From the NCBI RefSeq assembly GCF_000723885.1, contig NZ_CCDG010000006.1:1-64000 (forward strand): a stretch of 64,000 bases of DNA. Direction: 5' to 3'. The stretch comes from Paenibacillus camerounensis. Its GTDB lineage: Bacteria > Bacillota > Bacilli > Paenibacillales > Paenibacillaceae. Under the pieces are notes generated by a model. The model searched no databases. It was not told the DNA's origin and saw nothing but the letters and a program-made list of their open reading frames with translations. Position 1 is the stretch's first letter, and each line of letters starts with the position of its first letter. This document shows positions 34,586 to 46,174 of the stretch, piece by piece. A program made the position numbers and the translations under genes.

Positions 34586-35752
34586 TTAGTAAGCCTCGCT
34601 CTCGAGTTTTTGCAACTGTTTATCAGGATTCATAACACGATAATAAAGCCGTTCATATTGTGCCACAATATGACCACTATCGAAATATGATCGTGCTCGT
34701 TCTATGCCTGCTTGCTTGAAGCGCTCATGTAAACCAGTGGTGTTCAGAATTTGAATAGCTTGGTTAGCCATCCCCTCCACGTCACCGATTGGACTCAAAT
34801 AACCTGTTTTACCATGTTTAATGACCTCAGGAATACCACCAGTATCTGAACCCACGGTAGGTACACCTGATGCCATTGCTTCTAATGCTACAAGTCCGAA
34901 GCTCTCTTTTTCGGAAGGTAATAGTAGAAGATCGGCAATTAAGTAAAGCTCAGTTACCTGATCTTGTTTCCCAAGAAACTTTACTTTGTCCTCCAATGCT
35001 AAAATCCGAACTTTTTCGTTCACTTTCGGCAGATCAGGACCATCCCCAATAAGGATCAGTTTCGACGGAATGATTTTATTAACTTTAGAAAAAATATCTA
35101 TAACATCCTCAGTCCTTTTTACAGGCCTAAAGTTAGAAATATGAATTAGGATCTTTTCATGCGGATCAGCAAAATCAATACGACTGAATGCACCTCTAGG
35201 CATAAAATCGTTAGCATCCACAAAGTTATATATACGTTCAATTGGAATTATTTCACCAAGGAGCCTATGCGTTTGAAGAATTAAATCGTTTGATACTGCA
35301 GTGACAGCATCACTATTCATTAACGAATACTGAATAATGTCTTTAAAAGAATTCTCTTGTGCCAATACTGTTATATCAGTCCCATGCAATGTTGTGATGA
35401 CCTTTAAATTGGTATTCACCATTTGCTTAGCCAGGAGTGCACTTGTTGTATGAGGAACCGTGTAATGAACATGTAGTAAATCTAAGCTAAAATCCTTCAC
35501 GACGCTTGCCATTTTACTCGCTAAAGAAAGACCGTAAGGAGGATACCGAAAAACGTAATAATCACTAACTTCAACTTCATGAAAGAAAACATTTTTTGGT
35601 AAACGATTTAATCTAAATGGTAAACTTGAAGAAATAAAGTGAATTTCATGTCCACGCTTTGCAAGCATCAACCCTAATTCGGTTGCTACAACACCAGAAC
35701 CACCTAACGATGGATAACAAGTAATTCCTATCTTTAACTTTTGATTAGACAA
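34586..35752 (-). CDS. bshA: N-acetyl-alpha-D-glucosaminyl L-malate synthase BshA
   Basis: 388 aa, a GT4-type glycosyltransferase. It opens with KIGITCYPSLGGSGVVATEL, the BshA signature, followed by HEIHFISSSLPFRL, YTVPHTTSALLAKQM, TTLHGTDITVL and the C-terminal PSEKESFGLVALEAMASG with the catalytic Glu pair. It joins UDP-GlcNAc and L-malate in the first step of bacillithiol synthesis. The start is TTG after a GAGGTG. It is placed among redox genes instead of next to bshB/mgsA-type genes, so it may be a second, stress-linked copy. Confidence 0.93.
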   Translation of the reverse strand: MSNQKLKIGITCYPSLGGSGVVATELGLMLAKRGHEIHFISSSLPFRLNRLPKNVFFHEVEVSDYYVFRYPPYGLSLASKMASVVKDFSLDLLHVHYTVPHTTSALLAKQMVNTNLKVITTLHGTDITVLAQENSFKDIIQYSLMNSDAVTAVSNDLILQTHRLLGEIIPIERIYNFVDANDFMPRGAFSRIDFADPHEKILIHISNFRPVKRTEDVIDIFSKVNKIIPSKLILIGDGPDLPKVNEKVRILALEDKVKFLGKQDQVTELYLIADLLLLPSEKESFGLVALEAMASGVPTVGSDTGGIPEVIKHGKTGYLSPIGDVEGMANQAIQILNTTGLHERFKQAGIERARSYFDSGHIVAQYERLYYRVMNPDKQLQKLESEAY

Positions 35753-35819
35753 AAGCGCACCTCACTTCTGTCATTCTGTATAGAGATTTTTTTGAAAAAT
35801 CCTCTTTTTGTATCATTAT

Positions 35820-36554
35820 TTATTGGGGGTTAGTTGTCCATATTCCAGCTGTCTTCACAAAGACACGATCGGACAGCTTGAGTGTAGCCAGCGCTAGTTC
35901 AGCCACATCTTCCGGTTGCATCATGTGGTCTTCGTCTCCAATCTTGTTTAAACCAACTTTGGCGGCTAGCCCAGTGTTTACTGTACTAGGGGTTAACGCA
36001 GTTACCCGAATATTAGACTTACGAACCTCCTGCATTAATGACTCAGTCATGCCTAATACTGCAAATTTTGATGCGCAGTAAGCAGAACCCGTAGCAAAGC
36101 CTCTTTCTCCTGCAGTCGAAGCGATATTTATGATGCTGCCGCTGCTCTGGTGTATCATGCTTGGGAGAGCGGCACGTGTTACGTAAAATGTACCCAAAAC
36201 GTTGACATTCAAGATACGTTCCCACTCTTCTGGGTTCATATCGACGAGAGTACCAAAGCTGGCGATTCCTGCATTGTTGATTAAGATGTCCACATTTCCA
36301 AGCTCCAATAGGAGTGTATTCACTGCAGTCTCAGCTTGTTTGCGGTCAGCGATATCTGCTACTTGAATGGTTACCTTTACCCCATAGCTCTCTCTCAAGG
36401 ATTGCTGAAGAATTTCAAGGTCTGTAGCAGTACGGGAAATTAGTCCGAGATGGACACCTTCTTTTGCCAATGATTCAGCAATAGCACGGCCAATGCCCTT
36501 ACCTGCACCGGTAATAATAGCTGTCTTGTTCTTTAAATCCAAAATAATCATCAT
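35820..36554 (-). CDS. Short-chain dehydrogenase/reductase (FabG-like)
   Basis: 244 aa. Cofactor motif TGAGKGIGRAI, structural NNAGIA, catalytic Ser in NIASTAGERG and the YCASK pair are all present. The C terminus ends in TAGIWTTNPQ. The start is uncertain: two adjacent ATG codons at 36554 have no ribosome site, whereas TTG at 36542 has AAGGA ten bases upstream. Substrate unknown; it sits between the second thioredoxin-like gene and bshA, in the same run. Confidence 0.88.
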   Translation of the reverse strand: MMIILDLKNKTAIITGAGKGIGRAIAESLAKEGVHLGLISRTATDLEILQQSLRESYGVKVTIQVADIADRKQAETAVNTLLLELGNVDILINNAGIASFGTLVDMNPEEWERILNVNVLGTFYVTRAALPSMIHQSSGSIINIASTAGERGFATGSAYCASKFAVLGMTESLMQEVRKSNIRVTALTPSTVNTGLAAKVGLNKIGDEDHMMQPEDVAELALATLKLSDRVFVKTAGIWTTNPQ

Positions 36555-36616
36555 CCTTAAAAGTTAAATATAAATATCTACTATTGACCTTGTTTCCTTC
36601 TAAAGTTGAGTATCTG

Positions 36617-37180
36617 TTAAGGTTTCAATTTAGCCTTCACGCTCTCGATTACAGTACGCCAAATACTAGGATCTTCTGCAATATGATCTTCAAATTTTTC
36701 ATATGCGATTAATTGTTTTTCTTTAAAATCGGCTGCATCTTTTTCTGGCAATTGACTGCGTATCTCTGTAATCAAATTCTGTACTTCTGGTGAGCATGGC
36801 CCCCAAACTTCCTTCATTACACCTGCCTCGTCAATAAAAACAAAAATTGGGATAGCTCTCGAGGTTCCGTTCGTCAAGTACTGATCCATAAGCTCAAGGT
36901 TTTCATCCCGGATCAAAAAGCGCAATTCAATTTGGCTTTGCTCCGCTATTCTTTGTACGATGGGCACGTTCAAGGCAGCATCTCCGCACCAGTCGGCAGT
37001 CAATACAATCCCTCTCAAATTACGCTTGGCAACGTCATTCCATACCGCAAGATCCTCTGGTGTAAAGACAAGCTTCTCATAAACACCATTAACTACCTCA
37101 CGCTTTACTTTCATCCACTCCAAATATTCGGCGTAAGTCATGCCCTTTTCAAACCATTGATTATGAGTAATTGTTGACAT
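36617..37180 (-). CDS. Thioredoxin-like protein (Thioredoxin_9 type), copy 2
   Basis: 187 aa, alignable end to end with the protein at 31895, with most residues identical. It keeps TADWCGDAALNVPIV and the cis-Pro SRAIPIFVFI, and has an extra Cys in WGPCSPEV where copy 1 has Arg. It is 30 bp downstream of the second frnE. The nucleotide sequences also remain alike, so the cassette duplication is not ancient. Confidence 0.82.
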   Translation of the reverse strand: MSTITHNQWFEKGMTYAEYLEWMKVKREVVNGVYEKLVFTPEDLAVWNDVAKRNLRGIVLTADWCGDAALNVPIVQRIAEQSQIELRFLIRDENLELMDQYLTNGTSRAIPIFVFIDEAGVMKEVWGPCSPEVQNLITEIRSQLPEKDAADFKEKQLIAYEKFEDHIAEDPSIWRTVIESVKAKLKP

Positions 37181-37210
37181 TGTTTTTCCTCCCAGGAATT
37201 AAATTAATTA

Positions 37211-37921
37211 TTAGATTGAACATCCCTCTGGACCACAAGCTGCACTGTTCTCACCAAAAGTTTTGAGGGGAGTTGTCATTCCTAATTCTTCTTTTAACTG
37301 ATCCAGTAACTTAGCAAACACTGCTTGAGGTTGGGCTCCAGATACAGCATATTGATTATTAAAGACGTAATAAGGTACACCTCTTACACCAAGTTTGGCT
37401 GCAGCATTTTTATCGTTTTGGACTTCTGATAAATATGCAGTTTCATCATTAGCTACTTTTCGAACGGCTTCTTCGTCTAAACCAACTTGTTTTGCAATTT
37501 CCACTAATTGTTCGGTATCAGCCAGAAATTTATTTTCGGTAAAAAGGCTATAGAACAAACGATCTTGTAAAAGCTCCCCTTTACCCATCTCTTGAGCATA
37601 TTTTGCTACACGATGGGCTTTGAGTGTACTCTGACTCATTAAATTATCGAATCTGATATCAATACCAATAGATTTAGCTCTCGCAATAGGTCCAGAAATG
37701 ATTTCGTGAATCATATGGATCGGCTTGCCCACATGCTGGCTATAGGCCTCAAGCATAGTTTGTTCTGGTGTAGTCGGAGCATCCGGCATTAGCTGAAATG
37801 CTTTATAGTTAATTTTAACTTGGTCTTTCAGCCCAGTACTTACTAATGCATTTTCTAACTCACGTTTACCAATGTAGCAATACTCACAAACAAAATCAGT
37901 CCATATATCAATTGTAATCAA
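37211..37921 (-). CDS. DsbA-family FrnE-like oxidoreductase, copy 2
   Basis: 236 aa, same length as the paralogue at 32519. It has CEYC in TDFVCEYCYIGKREL, cis-Pro in GVRGVPYYVF and the C-terminal C-x4-C pair CGPEGCSI. The start is TTG with GGAGG upstream. No MarR gene precedes this copy, but the inverted repeats of the shared operator do. It heads the run frnE2-trx2-SDR-bshA-ABM-ytxJ, whose gaps are 30-70 bp and contain no evident terminator. Confidence 0.87.
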   Translation of the reverse strand: MITIDIWTDFVCEYCYIGKRELENALVSTGLKDQVKINYKAFQLMPDAPTTPEQTMLEAYSQHVGKPIHMIHEIISGPIARAKSIGIDIRFDNLMSQSTLKAHRVAKYAQEMGKGELLQDRLFYSLFTENKFLADTEQLVEIAKQVGLDEEAVRKVANDETAYLSEVQNDKNAAAKLGVRGVPYYVFNNQYAVSGAQPQAVFAKLLDQLKEELGMTTPLKTFGENSAACGPEGCSI

Positions 37922-37957
37922 TTAAATTGCCTCCTTATTTATTCAGATGAATTGATT

Positions 37958-37985
37958 CATCAACTATTGATGTGTCAACTGTTGA
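37958..37985 (-). promoter_or_regulatory. Tandem candidate MarR operators before frnE copy 2
   Basis: CATCAA-CTA-TTGATG (37958-37972) is a perfect inverted repeat. A second, shorter one, TCAA-CTG-TTGA (37975-37985), follows after two bases. A TTGACA -35-like box on the minus strand (37973-37978) lies between them, so a bound repressor would block transcription. Confidence 0.7.
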
Positions 37986-38180
37986 TGGATCAAATATACA
38001 TTTGTATTTCTTGTTTGTCAATTTATTTTTTCTTCATGCCTTACGTTTATAATATCCAATCATTAGTAAAAGATTGTATGTATCCAGAAAACCTGAATTT
38101 TAAAGTTTTTCTTTCCTCTTAACTTATGTTAAGCATCCGTGTACATTTCGTCTTTCAAGCAGTAATCAACATTCCAAGAA

Positions 38181-38219
38181 AAAAAGAGCTCCTTTACTCT
38201 TAGTAAGGTAGCTCTTTTT
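38181..38219. terminator. Terminator downstream of the NAD(P)H oxidoreductase
   Basis: AAAAAGAGCT (38181-38190) pairs with AGCTCTTTTT (38210-38219); an inner CCTT/AAGG stem extends it. It lies eight bases from the stop at 38227. Confidence 0.85.
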
Positions 38220-38226
38220 CTGATCA

Positions 38227-38745
38227 TTAAGATAATACAGCCTTTAAATATTGGCGCGCGGAGATTTCAATATCCTCATCACTTAGTTCTGGAGTACCGT
38301 ATTGAACGAACGGCGGAAGTAATTTAATACCTATATACTTGCTCAATGCCTGTATAGGTCTTAACAGTTCCTCCATTGAATAACCAACTAGACCATCAGG
38401 CTCAAAATATTTTTTGGGTGTGCCTGCCGAGATAGCCAACAATAGTTCTTTGCCCATCAATTGGGAACCAGTTGCTCCACCAACCCAACCTGTTAGTACC
38501 CAATCCTGCCATTTCTTAAGAAGTGGAGGTGTGCTGTACCAGTAAAGTGGAAATTGAAACACAATACGATCATGTTCTGATACAAGCTGCCGCTCACGTT
38601 CTATATCAATCTGTTCATTTGGATATTCTTTATACAAATTATGAATGGTCAGTTCACCTGAGTATTTGTTTAGTTCTTCCACCCATCGTTTGTTTACAAT
38701 CGATTGATCTAGATTGGGATGTGCAGTTATTACTAATGTCTTCAT
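38227..38745 (-). CDS. NAD(P)H-dependent flavodoxin-fold oxidoreductase (KefF/NQO-like)
   Basis: 172 aa. The FMN phosphate loop region is LVITAHPNLDQSIVNKRW, the flavin-facing FQFPLYWYSTPPLLKKWQDWV is typical of the NQO1/KefF/YwrO group, and GKELLLAISAGTP follows. Such enzymes reduce quinones by two electrons. It diverges from an Rrf2-type regulator across a region with palindromes built on GTTAC/GTAAC, so control by that regulator is likely. Confidence 0.88.
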   Translation of the reverse strand: MKTLVITAHPNLDQSIVNKRWVEELNKYSGELTIHNLYKEYPNEQIDIERERQLVSEHDRIVFQFPLYWYSTPPLLKKWQDWVLTGWVGGATGSQLMGKELLLAISAGTPKKYFEPDGLVGYSMEELLRPIQALSKYIGIKLLPPFVQYGTPELSDEDIEISARQYLKAVLS

Positions 38746-38778
38746 TGTCAGTTCCTCTTTCTAAAGTTAGATTAGCAA

Positions 38779-38972
38779 ACTGTAACCAAAACAGTTACTG
38801 TAACCATTTTAGTTTCACTCCATTGATTTGTCAAACAGACTTTTACATCTGTTTAGGGCTATATATATCCTTTTCATACAATTATTAGAGGATTGAGTTT
38901 TTTTGTTAATATTATTTTGTACTCATTTACAATTTGGACACAGATCATTTCTGCTATACTGTAGTTACAGTA
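38779..38972. promoter_or_regulatory. Divergent control region with Rrf2-type palindromes
   Basis: Three related palindromes occur: ACTGTAACC (38779-38787) inverted against ACAGTTAC, the perfect GTTAC-T-GTAAC (38794-38804), and TACTGTAGTTACAGTA (38957-38972). Two are near the oxidoreductase start and one is 25 bp before the Rrf2 gene, as expected for joint autoregulation. Confidence 0.6.
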
Positions 38973-38996
38973 AGACTTAAAACGGAGGTTAACGAA

Positions 38997-39446
38997 ATGT
39001 CTGCAAGTTGGTTTCCAATGGCAGTCCATGCCTTGTCACTGCTCTCTACATCTCAAGAGGGGTTCTCAAGTGCTTATATTGCATCAAGTATTAATACGCA
39101 TTCAGTATTTTTAAGACGTGTATTAGCAAAGCTCGTTCACAATGGTCTTCTTGAAACAAAGGAAGGTGGTGGAGGTGGATACCGACTAACCAGATCCCCA
39201 GACCAGATCACGCTCGCAGAAATTTACACACTCCTTGAAGGTGGTTCTGTTATATCTGCAAGTCCGGCTGAGCCCAACAAAGAATGTATCGTAGGATCTG
39301 GTATTCAGCCTGTTTTTCAAGATGTAATTAATCAAGTAGACAAAGTTGTTATGGAGAAGTTAAGCCAGTTTACAATTTCTGATATTTCAAAACGTGCATT
39401 GATAACAGGGAATTACGCAATACCAACCATTGAAGATCATCTTTGA
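38997..39446 (+). CDS. Rrf2-family transcriptional regulator (YwnA-like)
   Basis: 149 aa. The winged helix reads SSAYIASSINTHSVFLRRVLAKLVHNGLL with the glycine-rich wing EGGGGGYRLTR. The sole Cys lies in NKECIVG, at the place where the IscR/NsrR group has a three-Cys cluster site, so an Fe-S cluster is unlikely and thiol sensing is possible. CGGAGG stands eight bases before ATG 38997, preferred over 38934. It is divergent from the quinone-reductase-like gene, its likely target. Confidence 0.87.
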   Translation: MSASWFPMAVHALSLLSTSQEGFSSAYIASSINTHSVFLRRVLAKLVHNGLLETKEGGGGGYRLTRSPDQITLAEIYTLLEGGSVISASPAEPNKECIVGSGIQPVFQDVINQVDKVVMEKLSQFTISDISKRALITGNYAIPTIEDHL

Positions 39447-39839
39447 TGGTTGGTTTTGCTTGAATTATCTTTTCATCAGAATACCTTTTAACTCAAGAAG
39501 TGGAAGCGGGCCATCAGCTTTTGCTCAATTTAAGCTATTAAGTTTACTGCTTAGCTCTCTTTCCAGGGAGTCCTTTTAGACTAATTATTCAACGTAATAG
39601 TCAAGTCAAAATTAGCTCACCCTAATATTTTTCAAGTCCGAGTTACTTTGTATTTTCCCCTTCTCGCGATATATTCAAGATCTCTCCTCTAGTTACATAT
39701 TTCAGTTTTTGGTTGTTTTAGAATTTCTCCTCTTAGGTGTATTCTTTTCTTCTCAAACGTGATAACTACCTTTTAGCATTTAACTAATCACTAAAATACG
39801 TACTTGAAATAATGAGAACATCATGCTACTATCTCCTTA
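39447..39839. other. AT-rich gap without a supported gene
   Basis: No reading frame, RNA gene, strong hairpin or repeat is evident between the Rrf2 gene and the TetR gene. It presumably contains the TetR promoter. Confidence 0.5.
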
Positions 39840-39849
39840 CGAACGTTCG
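39840..39849 (+). promoter_or_regulatory. Palindrome at the TetR start
   Basis: CGAACGTTCG is a perfect 10-bp palindrome 13 bases before the TetR start codon, a plausible autorepression site. Confidence 0.4.
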
Positions 39850-39861
39850 GAAGGTGATGAG

Positions 39862-40437
39862 ATGACTTTAAATTTAATTAAACTGGCTTCACGTAATCAA
39901 TTCGCAATGAATGGATATGAAGGCGCATCATTAGCCACGATTGCAAATGAAGTAGGGATTAAAAAACAGTCTATTTACACGTATTTCAAAGGGAAAGACG
40001 AGTTATTCTCAGAGGTTTTTGAAGACTCATGGAACACAGAGGAGGATTTCATTAATAAGTACTTTCACGGCGGATCTGACTTAGAGATTGAACGTTTGCT
40101 GCATGGCTTTTTGCTAGAATATATTGAACGGTATGAAAAAGATGACAACACTAATTTTTTCCTAAGAACAATTTTTTATCCTCCACTTCACTTGAAAGAT
40201 ACGATTAGTCAAAGAGGAAACGAATTTATTGAGCAACTTCAGGAGAGAATTCGTTCTTTGTTTGAAGAAGCGAATACGAAGAACACCTTTATGTTTCAAA
40301 CGGATGTAGACCATGCTGCTATTGCTTATATTGCTCTAATGGACGGGATGTTTGTTGAAATGCTCTTCGGTGGATTACAACGTGCGCGAATAAGATTAGA
40401 TGCGTCATGGAATATCTACTGGCGTGGAATTAAATAA
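39862..40437 (+). CDS. TetR-family regulator of the paired SMR genes
   Basis: 191 aa. The HTH reads GASLATIANEVGIKKQSIYTYFKGKDELF. The C-terminal ligand domain includes IRSLFEEAN and MDGMFVEMLFGGL. ATG at 39862 follows GGAAGGTG by five bases and is preferred over 39823. It is 19 bp upstream of the two SMR genes, so it is the presumed repressor of the unit. A broken paralogue lies at 45904. Confidence 0.88.
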   Translation: MTLNLIKLASRNQFAMNGYEGASLATIANEVGIKKQSIYTYFKGKDELFSEVFEDSWNTEEDFINKYFHGGSDLEIERLLHGFLLEYIERYEKDDNTNFFLRTIFYPPLHLKDTISQRGNEFIEQLQERIRSLFEEANTKNTFMFQTDVDHAAIAYIALMDGMFVEMLFGGLQRARIRLDASWNIYWRGIK

Positions 40438-40456
40438 AGAAAGAGGGGTTTGGAGA

Positions 40457-40801
40457 ATGAACCGTAGTTGGTTATACGTATTAATTGGAGCATGTTTTGA
40501 GGTGCTCTGGGTTATGGGGTTAAAGCATGCTGATGATGTATTGACATGGACAGGAACGGTAATTGCTATTGTATTGTCATTTGGTCTACTCATTCGAGCT
40601 GTTGCAGCTAAGCTTCCAGTGGGCACTGCGTATGCTGTATTCACCGGGCTTGGAACTTCAGGAACGGTATTAGTAGAAATGCTTTTATTTGGCGAAGAGT
40701 TTAGTTTAATTAAGATCCTTTTGATTGCTCTACTCTTAACTGGTGTATTAGGTTTAAAGATGGTAACAAAAGATAATACAACTAAGCGAGGTGTTGCATA
40801 A
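40457..40801 (+). CDS. Small multidrug resistance (SMR) subunit, YkkC-like
   Basis: 114 aa with four membrane helices. It has WLYVLIGACFEVLWVMGLKHAD with the membrane-embedded Glu 14 that all SMR proteins need, and the PVGTAYAVFTGLGTSGTVLVEML signature. GAGGGG stands eight bases before ATG 40457. Its stop and the next start overlap as TAATG. Paired SMR genes such as ykkCD act as hetero-oligomers exporting guanidinium or drug cations. Confidence 0.9.
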   Translation: MNRSWLYVLIGACFEVLWVMGLKHADDVLTWTGTVIAIVLSFGLLIRAVAAKLPVGTAYAVFTGLGTSGTVLVEMLLFGEEFSLIKILLIALLLTGVLGLKMVTKDNTTKRGVA

Positions 40802-41115
40802 TGTCCTGGATTTTCCTCATCCTCGCTGGTTTATTTGAAGTTGTCGGTGTCATTGGAATGAATTTAATTATACGCGATAAAAATATTAAATCTTTTATCG
40901 TATTTATCCTTGGAATAGGGTTAAGCTTTATTTGTCTCAGCATAGCTATGCAGACTCTTCCTATGGGGACAGCCTATGCTATTTGGACGGGTATCGGTAC
41001 AGTGGGTTCAGGTATAGTCGGTATTTTACTGTACGGAGAATCCAGGGCCATAAAACGTATAGTTTTTATGGCAATGGTTTTGGTAGCCGCTGTTGGTTTA
41101 AAAATTATATCCTAA
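40801..41115 (+). CDS. Small multidrug resistance (SMR) subunit, YkkD-like
   Basis: 104 aa with four membrane helices. It has WIFLILAGLFEVVGVIGMN with the essential Glu and LPMGTAYAIWTGIGTVGS. It is translated from the overlapping ATG at the end of its partner. The unit is TetR-controlled; no guanidine riboswitch of the kind before Bacillus ykkCD is visible. It ends at a clear terminator. Confidence 0.9.
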   Translation: MSWIFLILAGLFEVVGVIGMNLIIRDKNIKSFIVFILGIGLSFICLSIAMQTLPMGTAYAIWTGIGTVGSGIVGILLYGESRAIKRIVFMAMVLVAAVGLKIIS

Positions 41116-41216
41116 AAAAGTTTCTATTATGTAGCAATTAAAAACTAATGAAGTTTTGCATAGAGACAGCACCTGTCTATAGATAAATTGAGTATACCAT
41201 CTCCTGCTCTTGGTTT

Positions 41217-41246
41217 ACGGCGACCGCATACGGTCGCCGTGTTTTT
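41217..41246 (+). terminator. Terminator of the tetR-SMR unit
   Basis: ACGGCGACCG-CATA-CGGTCGCCGT, a perfect 10-bp stem with a four-base loop, followed by GTTTTT. Confidence 0.88.
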
Positions 41247-41282
41247 CATTATTTAATACAAACGGTCTATCCCTTTAGAATT

Positions 41283-44763
<3,481 letters not shown>

Positions 44764-44786
44764 TCACCTCCTTTCATAAATTAATT

Positions 44787-45629
44787 TTAGGATTTAGTTT
44801 TGAAAATGACGCGCTGAATATGAACGGTCAAATATAATTTTTCTTCACTAGTCAGGCTATAATCGTAATTGTTTTTAATGTAGATTTCGATTTTCCCTAC
44901 ACACTGGTATGCAGCCAGATGTTTTTGTTTGATTACATCTAATAAGTCCTGATCACTTTCATTCTGATGTAAATTGCCACTAATCAATCTTTGGGCAAAA
45001 AATTTAAGGTGGGTAACAAATCTATAGAATGCTACGGACTGTTCGTCAAATTCAATGCGGAAGTAATATCTTACGATATCGCTAACTTCTTGAATGATTT
45101 TCGTCACTTTATAGATATCATGACTTTCTTGTCGTTCTTCAGCATTGACAATGTGTAAAGCCAGAAAACCAGCCTCATCTTCAGAAAATTGAATATCAAA
45201 AGTGTCTTTAATGTATTGAAGCGCCTTCAAACCGATCTGAAATTCGACAGCATAAAATCGTTTAATGTCCCAAAGCAACGCGTTTTTCAACGTTATTCCT
45301 TCTTTAAATCGGTTTACGGTTGAAAAAATATGATCGCTAAGCGATATATATATACTTTCGTTTAGCTTTTTTCCTAATGTCAATTTTGCATTCGTTATGA
45401 TCTTATCAGCAATATCAAAATAATCTAATGGAATTTCAGTTACTAATTCCTGAAATTTCAGAAATGCTTCTTTTGTTGAAAGTGAGTAAATCTTATCAAT
45501 ATTTTGCTCATCAAGTGTGTCACCAACTCTTTTTTGGTAAGCAATTCCTTTCCCCATGACAATGACTTCCTGGCCCAAATTATCTTGTGTTACAGCCACA
45601 TTATTATTTAGGATTTTAAGAATAAACAT
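44787..45629 (-). CDS. licT: BglG/LicT-family transcription antiterminator
   Basis: 280 aa. The RNA-binding CAT domain is MFILKILNNNVAVTQDNLGQEVIVMGKGIAYQ (residues 1-55 region). Two PRD domains follow, with phosphorylatable His in SLSDHIF and LHIVN of PRD1 and VTHLKFFAQRL and VHIQRV of PRD2. ATG 45629 has AAAGGGGGGGA before it and is preferred over 45716. It binds the RAT in its own leader and prevents termination when beta-glucosides are being imported. Confidence 0.92.
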   Translation of the reverse strand: MFILKILNNNVAVTQDNLGQEVIVMGKGIAYQKRVGDTLDEQNIDKIYSLSTKEAFLKFQELVTEIPLDYFDIADKIITNAKLTLGKKLNESIYISLSDHIFSTVNRFKEGITLKNALLWDIKRFYAVEFQIGLKALQYIKDTFDIQFSEDEAGFLALHIVNAEERQESHDIYKVTKIIQEVSDIVRYYFRIEFDEQSVAFYRFVTHLKFFAQRLISGNLHQNESDQDLLDVIKQKHLAAYQCVGKIEIYIKNNYDYSLTSEEKLYLTVHIQRVIFKTKS

Positions 45630-45657
45630 CTTATCCCCCCCTTTGTTGCAAAATAAA

Positions 45658-45750
45658 AGACCTACCCGCACATCATGAAATGAACGCTTATGTAAGCGCA
45701 AATTTATGATATGCAAGCAGGTCTAGCTTGTAATTAAACAATCACTATCC
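45658..45750 (-). promoter_or_regulatory. LicT antiterminator (RAT) overlapping a terminator in the licT leader
   Basis: Minus strand 45750-45718 reads GGATAGTGATTG, a short loop, then ACAAGCTAGACC, close to the RAT pattern GGATTGTGACTG...CAGGCAAAACC. Its 3' part is also the first arm of a long hairpin (45658-45724: AGACCTGC with partly complementary GGGTAGGTCT) followed by a T-rich run. This is the classic mutually exclusive antiterminator/terminator arrangement. Confidence 0.72.
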
Positions 45751-45765
45751 TTAACTCGCATTTTC

Positions 45766-45794
45766 ATTATAGCTGTGTTCAAAAAAATTAACAA
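45766..45794 (-). promoter_or_regulatory. Promoter of licT-bglP-bglH
   Basis: TTGTTA (45789-45794), a 17-bp spacer and a perfect TATAAT (45766-45771) on the minus strand, placed just before the RAT. Confidence 0.75.
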
Positions 45795-45903
45795 CATCTG
45801 ATTTTCATTCTTGCCGTATTTTGATCTTTTATTCAGCTGACATTATGATGTAACAATGGAGTTGGTCATTTTTCTATTCTGGCATCTTATAAGTATTGCT
45901 ATG

Positions 45904-46163
45904 GGGAAGATGATTTATTCTCAGACATATTTAAGAAGACACAGGGAATGATAAAAAAGTAGAATTCATCAATTCAGTATTTCCAATGTGGTTCTGCTTT
46001 AGAGATTGATTGAAAATGTGCTGCATGGCTTTGAATCATTAGACGAAAATGATGATGCAGACGGACAGATCATGCTGCTATCCCTATAGTAGCACATATA
46101 GACGGGATGCTAGCTTAAGTGCTATTCAATAGATTACAGGGTACGAGAGTGAGATTAAATGCG
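45904..46163 (+). pseudogene. TetR-family remnant, paralogue of 39862
   Basis: Broken pieces match the intact TetR gene in order: GEDDLFSDIF (for GKDELFSEVF), a match for TTAGAGATTGA, GTGCTGCATGGCTTT, then ACCATGCTGCTAT-like text, GACGGGATG, and a tail near GATTAAATGCGTCC. Stops and deletions interrupt it, and the HTH-coding 5' part is missing. It shows that a TetR gene similar to the SMR regulator was once here. Confidence 0.75.
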
Positions 46164-46174
46164 TCCCTTTGACT

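Noticed and set aside
40440..40800. Guanidine riboswitch expected before a ykkCD-like pair
   Set aside because: The 19-bp interval after the TetR gene is too short and no matching conserved motifs are seen upstream.
45686..45712. cre (CcpA) site in the licT leader
   Set aside because: ATGTAAGCGCAAA matches the first part of the cre pattern but the final CA is absent; the stretch is better explained as the loop stem of the terminator.
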